Of a DNA stretch of 64,000 bases, positions 55,280 to 64,000 are shown piece after piece. The notes below the pieces were generated by a model. That model was not told where the DNA came from, searched no databases, and saw only the letters and a list, made by a program, of their open reading frames with translations. The DNA is from Asterella californica (taxonomy: Eukaryota; Streptophyta; Marchantiopsida; Marchantiales; Aytoniaceae), in the NCBI GenBank assembly GCA_036924285.1, contig JAYKYS010000008.1:19577001-19641000 (forward strand). The letters run 5' to 3'. Positions within the stretch are counted from its first letter, which is position 1. Each line of letters starts with the position of its first letter. Made by a program: the position numbers and the translations under genes.

Positions 55280-56194
55280 ATGGCCAACCAAGGATCATCA
55301 AGTGGAGGTGCTGCTGCTGCTCAACAACCTATTCAGTTTGATGCTGCTACGATGAAGATGTTCCAAGCTTTTTCCATGTTTATGCAGCAGCAGCAGAGCA
55401 CAGAGAGGAAAGAGGTATTAGCAACCAAGGCGTTGCAATCTGTGGTGCATCAGATGGACCAGTTCAAGGGGACAGATATTTCCAAGTATGTGCGATACTA
55501 TGCTAGGGAGATGGAGGTGAACAAGGTACCTGAGAAGGAGATGGTGGAGAACTTTGAACTTGCTGTTGTACCTGAGATTCGTGGGCGTGTGAAGGAGCTC
55601 AAGCAGCAGCAAGGACAAAGTTGGGAGAGCTTTATGCGAGCTTTGAAGGAGGAGTACTACACTGAAGATTCAGAGAGGGTGACCAAGAGAACGTTCTTGG
55701 AGTGGGTGGTTAAACCTAACAAAGGTTTGTCTGTAAATGAGTTGTTAAGGGAGTTTGATCGTCAGTATGCTCAGCTTTCTAGGACAGAAAAGCTTACACT
55801 AGAGGTGGAGAAGACAGAGCTTTTCCTACAAGCAGCGGACGTGACTATTCAGGAGAAGCTTGAGCTGTTGCTGGAAGACAAGAGTGAGGAGAGAGGATTG
55901 AAGACTGACTGGAAGGAGGTTGAAGAGGCTGTTTCTTTGCTGGCCAAGAGACAGAGAAGAAGGGACAAGGTGGTGGTAAGTGAAGCAGCACCTCTGATAA
56001 TTCCTGTCAAGCAGTTGCCTACTAAGCCTGCTTTGGTAATTGCTAGAGAGGAAGACTCACCACTTGATGAGTTGATTAAGGGTATGAAGGAGCTTAAGCT
56101 TAAGCTCACTAGGTTAGAAGAGAAGGAGCAGAATGTACAGCCTGCTATGCAGAGACCTCAGATGAGAGAAGGCTTTGTTCATCGTTGTATATGA
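55280..56194 (+). pseudogene. A gag, ends at TGA inside the zinc knuckle
   Basis: ATG 55280 lies 78 bases after the LTR. MANQGSSSGGAAAAQQ leads into capsid-like sequence (ATKALQSVVHQMDQFKG, ISKYVRYYAREMEVNK, WESFMRALKEEYY), then a Lys/Glu-rich stretch. TGA at 56192-56194 falls between the two Cys of the knuckle (CI-stop-CDSLDHVRRDC). The relatives at about 7450 show Trp there. The same frame stays open beyond it to 57652, so one base change separates this copy from an uninterrupted gag-protease frame. Confidence 0.85.
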
Positions 56195-57652
56195 TGTGAT
56201 AGCCTAGACCATGTAAGGAGAGATTGTGGGGAGTTTTCAGATGCATTGAGGAAGGATTTGATCTTCTTCAAAGATGGTAAGATCCATTTGAGAGAGACTG
56301 GGATGATGTTGGGAACCAACTTTGGCAAGGGTGGTATGAAGAGACTTGTGAATGAGATATCAGCATCACATGCTGTTTCTCTTGTGAATGCTGCTACCTG
56401 TGGAGTGAAAGTGGAGATGGAGAGAGAGAAAGGGACTACTGGGTTGTGGTCAGATGTAGTGCGGTCCGTAGCTAGAACAGAGCTAGACAAGGATGTGCTA
56501 CGAAGGGTTGGCAACTCAATTAGAGAAACTACAGGATGGAATGACCCTGTAGACACTATGTCAGTGCATGCTTATGTTGCAAGAAGTCAGCATGAAGCTG
56601 TACTAGAAGAAAAACGCAGGAGGGAGGATGCAGGTGAGGCTTCTACAGCCAAACGACCTGCTACAAGGAGTGAAAGGACTAGACCAGAGGCGAGGCAGGA
56701 GACAACACCTACTCGGGAGGAAACTATGGAGGATCTACCACCTACAACACCAAAGGAGAAGGAGAGAAGCAAGGAGAAGGGTAAGATGCCTGCATATAAA
56801 CTTCAGTCTGACATTGAGATTGCTACAGACTTGAAGCAGGTGTTAGAGAATCGTATCTTGAATGGGAAGGTTGAGTTTACCTTGGGTGAGATTCTTGGGA
56901 TTGCAAAGCGTGAGTTCCATGAGGTTATCATAGATATCATCAAGAGGAAACGTCAGATCTTGGGTGAAGCAGCTACGCTTAACGCTCTAGGGACCAAACT
57001 GTCGGAGGATGAGGAAGATGAGATTGCTGGTTACTGCTCTCAAGTATCAGAGGGGAGATCAGATCAGCACGTGAGGTTTGAAGATGAGGAGGAAGCATTG
57101 CAGAAGAGCCATTACTCTCACAACCATTGGGCAAGAGCAACCACTGAGACCTTGGTGAAGTTGGGAGATCTAGAGGAACCTGTGGTGGCATTGATTGATC
57201 ACGGCTCAGAGATTAATCTGATGTCTAAGGAGCTGTACAAGCGTGGGAGGTGGCCTATTGACACCGACCATGGATGGCTTATCCGTGCTGCCAACAACCA
57301 GAGGGGAGAACTCTATGGTGCTTGTCCCAACATCAAGGTAACTGTGGGTGACATCAGTGATGTTCAGAATTTCTTTGTGCAAGACATGTCAACCTATCCT
57401 ATCATTCTAGGGCAGCCTTACATTACTGCTGTTAGAATGGAGACACGAGTTATGGATGATGGTTCAGCTTATGCTAGGATACGTAGTAGAGATGGCAAAA
57501 GAGCTGTTCAGTTTTTGACCGTTGCTGCAGAACATGAGAGGAATCGTGACAGCTTGAGAGACCGTCCACTACCTAAGATTACTCAGGAGTTTAGAGAGTC
57601 TAGGGGTTTTGGCAGAGTACCATTGAAGAGCGAGACTTCAACGGTACAGTAG
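56195..57652 (+). CDS. A gag C-terminal region and aspartic protease
   Basis: This continues the gag frame after the TGA. It holds the second half of the knuckle, a region with YKLQSDIEIATDLKQVLENR and GEILGIAKREFHEVI that is the best conserved part among family copies, and a protease with ALIDHGSEINLM and IILGQPYITAVRMET. The active-site triplet is D-H-G, not D-S/T-G, and F has the same. The frame ends at TAG 57650. Near its end (57604) lies the frameshift signal that would pass ribosomes into the RT frame. Confidence 0.82.
   Translation, partial: CDSLDHVRRDCGEFSDALRKDLIFFKDGKIHLRETGMMLGTNFGKGGMKRLVNEISASHAVSLVNAATCGVKVEMEREKGTTGLWSDVVRSVARTELDKDVLRRVGNSIRETTGWNDPVDTMSVHAYVARSQHEAVLEEKRRREDAGEASTAKRPATRSERTRPEARQETTPTREETMEDLPPTTPKEKERSKEKGKMPAYKLQSDIEIATDLKQVLENRILNGKVEFTLGEILGIAKREFHEVIIDIIKRKRQILGEAATLNALGTKLSEDEEDEIAGYCSQVSEGRSDQHVRFEDEEEALQKSHYSHNHWARATTETLVKLGDLEEPVVALIDHGSEINLMSKELYKRGRWPIDTDHGWLIRAANNQRGELYGACPNIKVTVGDISDVQNFFVQDMSTYPIILGQPYITAVRMETRVMDDGSAYARIRSRDGKRAVQFLTVAAEHERNRDSLRDRPLPKITQEFRESRGFGRVPLKSETSTVQ
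57604..57647 (+). promoter_or_regulatory. Putative -1 programmed ribosomal frameshift signal
   Basis: Codons agG GGT TTT give the heptamer G GGT TTT in register (57604-57610), an X XXY YYZ site. After a 6-base spacer, GTACCATTGAAG (57617-57628) pairs with CTTCAACGGTAC (57636-57647), 11 of 12 positions, with a 7-base loop. The -1 frame entered here is open through the whole N-terminal RT part. Without slippage translation stops at TAG 57650. F conserves the heptamer. Confidence 0.7.
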
Positions 57653-58764
57653 AGATAGGATTCTCGTCTGATCCAGTAGAGCATGAAGCTTTATCCACTA
57701 GCTTCTTAGGGTTGACTTCATGTGGATCAGTGTGTTATAGGAAGGTTGAGAATCTGAAGAGGTTTGAGAGGCAACATGTGAAGTGTGTACAGCAGTCTTT
57801 GTGGGACAGTGGAGAGTTAGCAGGAGATGAATACATATCTGGAGTGTTTGAAGAGCAGTATTTGGTAGATACTATAGGGGAGTTGAAATCTATAGTAGAA
57901 AGTTCTATAGATGATGTAGATAGAGTGGTGAGAGTGAGCTCCAAGGAGCTTTATGATGTAATTGATAAGTTTATAGATCGGCAAGAGGTATATGTGGAGA
58001 CCAAGTACAAGTCAGTGGTAAAGAAAGTCAAACCAGTGGCTTTGCCTTTACCACTAGATTACAATCAGAAGATGGAGCAAGCTGCACGAGAGCCGACGCT
58101 CAGAGGACCGAGAAGAATCGGGCACCAGTTCACAGAAACAACATTGAAGGAGCTGAGGATTGGAGGTGATGGATTTCTTACTGAGCAAGAGAAGAAGAGC
58201 TTCAGGGAGATGCTATCTAGGCATGGTAAAGCGTTTGCGTTTGAGTCACATGAAGTAAGATGTGTAGATCCAAGTGTAGTTGCACCTATGGTAATCTTTA
58301 CTATACCGCATGTGCCTTGGAATCTACGTCCTATCCCTGTGCCTAGAGCTCATCTACCAAAGCTTATAGACTTGCTCAATGAGAGGATTAGGATGGGTAT
58401 CTTGGAACCATCTATAGCTCCCTATTCTAGCAGATGGTTTACTGTTCCGAAGAAAAGTGGAGCTTTGAGATTCATTCAAGATATGCAGCCAGTTAACAAG
58501 GTGACTATCAGGAATATGGGTATAGGACCTATTGTAGACGAGTTTGCAGAGGCTTTTGCTGGTCGTGCTATCTATTCGATGGGAGACTTATATTCAGGTT
58601 ATGATCAGTTTCAACTATCCTCTGAGAGTAGAGACTTGACTACAATGAGGACACCTTTGGGGTTACTAAGGATGTGCACCTTGCCACAAGGTGCTACCAA
58701 TTCTGTAGCACATATGATGAATGGCATGAATAAAGTTTTGAGGGATTTCATTCCTGAAAAAAAC
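57610..58764 (+). pseudogene. A reverse transcriptase, N-terminal and palm part
   Basis: The frame has no own ATG near its start and overlaps the protease frame by about 40 bases, as expected for a frameshift product. RT boxes visible are APYSSRWFTVPKKSG, RFIQDMQPVNK, SMGDLYSGYDQ (first catalytic Asp) and LPQGATNSVAHM. At 58757-58763 there are seven A. With six, the frame would run straight into MPFLDDVPIKG. The extra A leads to a stop at 58777. This is a mutation or an assembly error in a homopolymer. Confidence 0.85.
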
Positions 58765-58765
58765 T

Positions 58766-61117
58766 ATGCCATTCCTTGATGATGTGCCGATCAAAGGATG
58801 TGCTGAGGAGGAGAAGAATGAGGTAAAAGATCAGAGGGGGTGCCGTAAGTTTGTAGCAGATCACATAGCTGATTGTGATAAGATACTGAGTCGACTGGAA
58901 GAGGTTCATTTGACTTTATCAGGAGCCAAGTCTGTGTTTGGAGTACAAGAGGTGTTAATAGTGGGACATCTGTGTGGATCTTATGGTCGGAAACCTTGTC
59001 CAAACAAGGTTGATGCCATCCGAAGGATGAAGGAGACATGTGGATCGGTTACTGAGGTGAGAAGGTTTCTAGGAGCATGTGTGTTTTATCATATATGGAT
59101 TCCACACTTTGCACATGTAGCAGATCCGTTGTACAAGCTGCTGAGGAAGGGGCAAAGATTTCAGTGGCAAGAGGAGCAAAGCGAGTCTATGAGGAAGTTG
59201 AAGGATCTTTTGGCTTCACCGTCAACTCTCCGGAAGGAAACATATGAGTTGGGCAGATCTGTTATCATTACTGTTGATACTAGTCCTATTGGCATTGGAT
59301 GGGCTGTAGGACAGGATGATGAGGATGGAAATAGATATGTGGTGCGTTTTGGAGCTAAGGTGTTAAGTTCACGGCAGAGAGACTACCCTCAGGTAAAAAG
59401 AGAACTATGGGGAGTAGTTACTGCGATGAAGAGTGACAAGGAATACTTGATAGGAGCACCTGTGGTTGTGGAGACAGATTGTTTACCTCTCTTGGGAATG
59501 ATCACTAGTTGTACAACTCCAGATATTGCTATGTTGAGGTGGATAGCATATATCAAGTCCTTGAACCCAGAGTTTAGACATATTGCAGGGAAGGATAATC
59601 CTGTGGCAGATATGTTATCAAGGGCTAGGTATTACGATGAGAAAGAAATGATAGATGATCAGGAGGATGTGGGAACAGAGTTCTATTCTAGTGCTCTTGC
59701 TAGAAGAGATAGAAGCTGTTTTGCAGCCTCGTTGGAGTTTTTTGAGGAAACTATGTATGATGGCGAGTGGTTGGATCTTGGGCGCTATTTGAGTTCACTG
59801 GAAAGGCAAGAAGGCTGGTCTGATGCAGATTTCAAGAGGATCCGTAGAATAGCTTATGGTTACTTTTTACATGGAGGACATCTATGGAAGCGCCCTAAGC
59901 TACAAGGAGGTATACCGCAGCGGGTGGTATGTGACTTGGAATTGCAGCAGAAGCTGATCAAGGAGTTCCATGAGAGTTTATGGGCCGGTCATAGAGGAGT
60001 TTGGGCTACATTTGCCAAGATGAAGGAAAAGTATTGGTGGAAGGGTATGTATAAGGATGTAGTACAGTTTGTTTCATCTTGTATATCCTGCCAGATGTAT
60101 TCCAACGTACGTCATCGTGATGGATTACATCCTACTTATCCTTTAGCTATCCATTACAAATGGGTAGTTGATCTGGTAACTATGCCATTTGGACTTGGAC
60201 AAATGAGGTATCTAGTCTTGGCTAGAGAAGATCTATCTAACCAAGTCGAAGGCCGTGCTCTGAGGACGAAGACCACTACTAGTGTCTGCCGCTTTCTACT
60301 TGAAGATGTTATTTGTAGGTATGGGTGTGTGGGAAAGATCACTGCAGATAGGGGTGAGCTGGATGCACAAGAAGCAGTTGAGTTCTTCAAGCGATTGGGA
60401 ATCAAGTTGGCGTTAACCACTGCTTACAATCCTGAAGGGAATGGCAAGAGCGAACGAGGTCATCCGCCAATCATCAAAGCTTTGGTAAAAGCTTGCAAGG
60501 GTAAGATCCGTGAATGGCCTAGACTGCTACCATTTGCTTTGTGGGCAGATCGTACAACTCATAGTACCGTTACAGGTTACATGCCAGCAGAGTTGATACT
60601 AGGGCAAAAACCTGTGATGCCGATTGAGGAGGTTGTGCCTACTTGGAATGTTTTGCCATGGGAAGATGGTAGAAGTACGGAGGATCTTCTTGCATTAAGG
60701 ATCCAGCAGTTAGAACGAAGACCTGAGGATGTTGCCAAAGCTGTGGAAAGGTTAAAGACTGCTAGAGAGAGAAACAAAGGCAGATTTGATAGAACGCATA
60801 GATTACGACCTAAACCAGTTAAGGAGGGTGATTGGGTGTTAGTCTATGATAGTAGTCTTGATAATCAGCATAGCGCTATCAGAAAGTTTTCCAAGAGATG
60901 GTTCGGACCTTATGTGGTGTTAGAAGTTTATGATAATGCCACATACTCTTTGAGAGAGTTAGATGGTGCACTGCTCAAGATACCAGTCGCAGGGAAGAGA
61001 ATCAAGCTCTTTAGAAGGAGAGGGGACGATCAAAACATTGTAGAGCTTACTAGGGATGAAGCTGAAGACTCAATGGAGGTTGAAGATGAATTTGAAGCTG
61101 AAGCTGAAGAGTCTTGA
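58766..61117 (+). CDS. A RT end, RNase H and integrase
   Basis: The 783 codons begin at MPFLDDVPIKG (catalytic Asp pair of RT). RNase H has VIITVDTSPIGIGW, KRELWGVVTAM, ETDCLPLLGM and VADMLSRARY. Integrase has HHCC (HESLWAGHRG .. CISCQM), the triad in VVDLVTM, TADRGE and KSERGHPP, and the GPY/F module KRWFGPYVVLEVYDNATYSL. The product ends in an acidic EAEAEES tail. All catalytic residues are present. The ATG at 58766 is internal to RT and is probably not a natural start. Confidence 0.9.
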   Translation: MPFLDDVPIKGCAEEEKNEVKDQRGCRKFVADHIADCDKILSRLEEVHLTLSGAKSVFGVQEVLIVGHLCGSYGRKPCPNKVDAIRRMKETCGSVTEVRRFLGACVFYHIWIPHFAHVADPLYKLLRKGQRFQWQEEQSESMRKLKDLLASPSTLRKETYELGRSVIITVDTSPIGIGWAVGQDDEDGNRYVVRFGAKVLSSRQRDYPQVKRELWGVVTAMKSDKEYLIGAPVVVETDCLPLLGMITSCTTPDIAMLRWIAYIKSLNPEFRHIAGKDNPVADMLSRARYYDEKEMIDDQEDVGTEFYSSALARRDRSCFAASLEFFEETMYDGEWLDLGRYLSSLERQEGWSDADFKRIRRIAYGYFLHGGHLWKRPKLQGGIPQRVVCDLELQQKLIKEFHESLWAGHRGVWATFAKMKEKYWWKGMYKDVVQFVSSCISCQMYSNVRHRDGLHPTYPLAIHYKWVVDLVTMPFGLGQMRYLVLAREDLSNQVEGRALRTKTTTSVCRFLLEDVICRYGCVGKITADRGELDAQEAVEFFKRLGIKLALTTAYNPEGNGKSERGHPPIIKALVKACKGKIREWPRLLPFALWADRTTHSTVTGYMPAELILGQKPVMPIEEVVPTWNVLPWEDGRSTEDLLALRIQQLERRPEDVAKAVERLKTARERNKGRFDRTHRLRPKPVKEGDWVLVYDSSLDNQHSAIRKFSKRWFGPYVVLEVYDNATYSLRELDGALLKIPVAGKRIKLFRRRGDDQNIVELTRDEAEDSMEVEDEFEAEAEES

Positions 61118-61153
61118 TCTGGATCTGGCACATACCGGAGGATGTGCAGGTTC

Positions 61154-61165
61154 AGAGGGGATGGA
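61154..61165 (+). other. Polypurine tract of A
   Basis: AGAGGGGATGGA lies directly before the 3' LTR start TGTCG. The relative at 9601-9612 has AGAGGGGGTGGA. Confidence 0.75.
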
Positions 61166-62538
61166 TGTCGCGCTACTTGACGGCTACATGCTTGACTTCT
61201 ACTCCGACGCTTAGGTTTGGTAGTTCTAGAAGTTAGCTCATATTACTTCTAGTCCTTTATATATATGTTTGACACCTTTGCATATGGTGTTAACACTATT
61301 TTGAGTCCTAGTAGGCTGATAGTATGTTAGTTATCTTGTTCAAGCATTTGTGCGCTTGTGCAAGTGACTTCTTACTTGTCTATGAGGTTCAATGTACATA
61401 ACTTAGGGTTTCCATGCTGATAGGGGTTTGAGCTCATGGGTTGTACTTACTTGTCGCCCATGTACGCTTTCTAGCTAATTTAAGTTATTTTTCGGGGCTA
61501 CGTGTCGTTTTAGGTAGTTTAAGTTTTACGCGGGTACTCTAGGGGGCTTGACGTGATAGCCTATGAGTGTAGATAAGTTACCAGGTAGTTTAAGGCACAA
61601 AAGGACAGTCAAGTGGAGCTATGAACTCCCATTGGTCCATTTTTGTCTTTTGTAAAACTCTAAGTTTAGAAACAGAGCTCTAGAGGAGAGTTCGAGCAAT
61701 TGATGAGGTATCTTCGAAATCTGAGAACACAGGAAGAGAGAGCTCGTCGTGCCAAGCACTGTCAGTGAAATTTTTGCTCGATTTGGATCAATAAACAAGG
61801 AGTTATGCCCAATTGAAGTTCGGATTGTGCCAAAACTGCGTCACTTTTGTTGATTTTGGGGTTTTCGGTGCCAATTGCAGCAGAATTGAGGAAATCACTT
61901 CAAAACTTCGTGGTTGCGTTCACTGTCAGGAGGGCTACGACTGTCCAAAAAGTTTCGAATCGTTTGAGTAATTGAGTAATTCAGGGCGGCCGCTGAAGCA
62001 GAGGGGATCTGAAAAGCTCTTAATCTAGAGCAGCGACTTTAGAGAAGGAGATCTGGAGTTCTACAAACAATCAGGAGTCCCAACTTCACAGGGATGTTCA
62101 GCATCCTGTAGACTTCAAATAATGTGAGAAGATTTGAAATTCATCGAGCCAATTCTCTGTTCTATGTCTGAATAGCTGTTTAGGTACCAGAAATTGCCAT
62201 AATTCTCTTATTCAGAACTTTTCTGTCAACATCTCGGTGCTAGAATTTAGTCTCAGCCTGAACCTTCGTGAGTGTGTTCAGTAGGACCTTATTTACATGT
62301 AGGGGAAGTTTAGAAGTCTAAACCTTCATAGTTTTCCTCTCCTTGTGTGTCAAAGTTCACCGCCTAAGCCTATTACTACCAGTGAGACCTAAATTTCGCT
62401 TTTTGAGCATATCAGAGGATCCTACACTCCTGTGTGAGTGTTTATAGCTCCTGTTGTGACCTGAAAGCCAACCTCTTGAGTAAACAACCACAGCCAGAAG
62501 CCCGGCGCTTTCCTAGGTAGACGGATCACACTCCGACA
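61166..62538 (+). repeat. 3' LTR of A, 1373 bp
   Basis: It has the same length as the 5' LTR. The differences seen are GAGCCAATT versus GAGCTAATT, TGAACCTTC versus TGAAACTTC, and CCCGGCGC versus CCCGACGC. Confidence 0.95.
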
Positions 62539-62542
62539 ACGG

Positions 62543-63648
62543 CCTTCATCTTCTGCGCACGAGAAGAAGCTACTCTTCTCATCTTCCGGGGTGGAAGACT
62601 CCTCGTGGCAGGAGCGGCTCTCCTCTTTGCGCTTCCTCGCATCGCAGTAGGAGTGCCCATCCATCCTTCGTCTTTGGAGTCTTCGGAAGACTTCTAGGTG
62701 TTACAGAAGCTGTCTTCTGCTCCGATCGAGTACTCAACAAGTCTTCCTCCGAGTCCGACTCCGATCCTGAATGGATGAGGGAGATGGGTGTCCTCGGTAC
62801 ACTTCTGTACCCATCTTCCTCACTGGCGTGACGTCTTCCGACCCACTAGACTCGTCTTCCCTCACCAGAAGCGTCTTCTGGTGAGAGCCGGGTCTCAGCT
62901 GTGGCATCAGAGTGGGAGGGGGCGTTGCTGATGTCTCTCGGTCATCGTCTTCCGAGGTCTCCTCCTTCACCTCCTGTCGCTCCGTTGGCCCATACACTGC
63001 CAGCTGATCTTCCCTAAGATCCCCCATGGCTACATACAAGTAGCAGAAGAAGGGCGTCATATGTCCTCCCGCCGGGGTACCCAAGTATGCTAGCTCCGTC
63101 TGTACATAGTTGTGGATGTACGCGCCCTAGTAGATTGGCACTCTGTCATCCCACACTGATTCCAGGAACTCCACGTCCTGATCTCCTAAGTACCTCGTCT
63201 TCTGCGCTTTTCCCTTGGGGAAAAGATGCAGAAACAACTTCGCCAGGAGTCGCTTCTTCGGCTCCCGGTAAGATTCTATCTTCCAACCGTTCCTCCCCTG
63301 CCTGTCTTCCACGAAAAGGCAGGTGGTACTCCCAGGCACATGCCATGAACTCACAATCCTAGGCAAGATCTTCTTCTCGTACCAATATCCTCGGTTTTCG
63401 GTCTCAGGCCTGTGAAACGCCTTACGCCACCAGTCTTCTGTCCAGGAAGATGGTCTTCCCCGAGCAACTCCTGCCTTCGCAGGTACACGGTTACGCGGTG
63501 GTAACGCGGCCCATACCTCCTCCAGAAGCCCTTGATCTGCGAGGTTCCAGTTCCACAGGAAGAAGTCGAGACCCAACTCCTTGAGGAAAGGAGTGGCCTC
63601 GGCCAATTCTGTCGCTGGTAATACCAAGCCTCGCGGATGCATCGACAT
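62543..63648 (-). pseudogene. LTR-encoded ORF, 5' LTR copy: N-terminal part
   Basis: Met 63648 (MSMHPRGLVLP) opens the N-terminal region, almost identical to the 3' LTR copy, up to the shared TAG at 63127-63129. The frame continues through GGHLTPFFCYLYVAMG and the Ser/Glu-rich linker. The one-base deletion relative to B1 (near 62675) is also shared, and a further one-base loss occurs near 62808. The A insertion separates it from its coiled coil. Confidence 0.7.
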
Positions 63649-64000
63649 ACCTGGAAGATCTGTTGCACTAAACCACAAGCACCTACTATGAGCTGAAGGC
63701 TCAGTCCTTCCCGAGTGCCCACAGTCTAGCTTCCACTCTCAGAAGACGAAACTAGTCTTCCAGAAGACAGCTACTCCGTCTTCCGGGATTCTAACAGTGC
63801 TTCCTAGATAGCTCTCGTCTTCCGAGCTATATCTAAACAATCCTATCTAAGCAAGGCCTCGCATGGATTACCAAGAAGACAACCCACCTTGCATTACATC
63901 CTACTTCCTATCAGAAGATACAAGATATGCGAGAAGTAGAGTATGAGAAAGGTTCAGAAGATGGTTGCGGGCTCCTGCGGTGACAGTGACCTCTGGGAAG
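62543..64000 (-). repeat. 5' LTR of C, middle portion (continues beyond the window)
   Basis: It matches 32517-33974 of the 3' LTR. About 1.68 kb of LTR should follow outside the window. Confidence 0.87.

Larger units (their letters stand above)
53830..62538 (+). mobile_element. Element A: young, nearly intact Gypsy retrotransposon
   Basis: The element is 8709 bp with two 1373-bp LTRs. I find three substitutions between the LTRs when reading them side by side (about 0.2 percent), so it is the youngest insertion here. It is complete: LTR, leader, gag, protease, RT, RNase H, integrase, purine tract, LTR. Two lesions remain: TGA in the gag knuckle and one extra A before the RT FLDD box. It has a GPY/F module but no chromodomain. 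RT and protease motifs differ from the common plant Gypsy types. Confidence 0.94.
29802..64000 (-). mobile_element. Element C: giant-LTR Gypsy retrotransposon, runs off the window
   Basis: From right to left it holds a 5' LTR (from beyond 64000 to 51116), primer site (79 bases of leader start), gag, protease, RT, RNase H, integrase, purine tract and 3' LTR (35651-29802). LTR length is 5850 bp. The internal region without the nested D is about 6.7 kb, so the element would be about 18.4 kb. Pol order, the FLDDFCVFG RT box and the tRNA-Asp-type primer site point to the Tat/Athila side of plant Gypsy elements. It is disabled by in-frame stops, one frameshift, and the insertions of D (in gag) and A (in the 5' LTR). 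Confidence 0.87.

Noticed and set aside
43475..57652. UGA recoded as an amino acid in this genome, because TGA interrupts otherwise open frames in A, C and D
   Set aside because: The oxidase gene and the pol of A end in TGA, other stops (TAG, TAA) also interrupt the elements, and relatives show Trp or Arg at several of the sites. Ordinary mutation is sufficient.
58758..58764. A AAA AAC, a canonical -1 slippery heptamer, in register in element A's RT
   Set aside because: The RT continues in the +1 frame, not the -1 frame. A -1 shift here would not reach FLDD. An extra A in the homopolymer explains the break better.
60800..61117. A chromodomain at the integrase C-terminus of A
   Set aside because: After the GPY/F module only a short basic and then acidic tail follows. 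No chromodomain aromatic pattern is visible. The same holds for C and D.
1..64000. CRISPR arrays, prokaryotic operons, tRNA or rRNA genes
   Set aside because: No regular short spacer array, ribosome-binding pattern or cloverleaf/rRNA core was seen. All the content is eukaryotic transposon-type.

Overview
This is repeat-dominated nuclear DNA of a plant. I found one convincing host gene, a glyoxal-oxidase-like radical copper oxidase on the minus strand (16347-18011). Nearly everything else is LTR retrotransposons and their relics. Several details suggest a streptophyte, perhaps a bryophyte or lycophyte: the copper oxidase has a plant-type apoplastic architecture, the Tat/Athila-like Gypsy elements have tRNA-Asp-type primer sites, and one Gypsy lineage has RT and protease motifs unlike the usual angiosperm ones. 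The species assignment is inference only.

Left part (1-15.5 kb). A decayed Ty1/copia element (1-3736) has lost its RT. It abuts an old Gypsy element, here called F (about 3737-12060), of the same family as the young element A described below. F's 5' LTR is split by a solo LTR of that family in the opposite orientation (3889-5281, 4-bp target duplication). F's coding region is split by a second family member that lacks its 5' end (8208-10894, 4-bp duplication). This is why integrase appears before protease and RT in this stretch. From 12061 to 15.5 kb there is AT-rich DNA with short tandem and inverted repeats and no recognisable gene. The oxidase gene and its flanks occupy about 15.5-20.9 kb.

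Right part (20.9-64 kb). This is a Russian-doll nest: a relic E (20.9-24.1 kb), an LTR fragment B2 (24086-24861), an LTR B1 on the plus strand (24862-29801), and a very large Gypsy element C on the minus strand (29802 to beyond the window end). Two later elements sit inside C. D (40332-49083, plus) lies in the gag zinc knuckle of C. A (53830-62538, plus, LTRs 1373 bp each and almost identical) lies in the left-hand-coded ORF of C's 5' LTR. Each has a 4-bp target duplication, and the empty site for A can be read in C's other LTR.

The most interesting points are these. (1) C and B1 have giant LTRs of about 5.85 kb that themselves carry a sense-strand ORF of about 770 codons, with a conserved N-terminal region and a long coiled coil. 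A diverged homologue occurs in E. (2) Element A joins its protease and RT frames through what looks like a textbook -1 ribosomal frameshift signal, with a slippery heptamer, 6-nt spacer and 12-bp hairpin. The old relative F keeps the heptamer and has a different hairpin. (3) The three readable insertions of the A family all duplicated a 4-bp site with a central CG.
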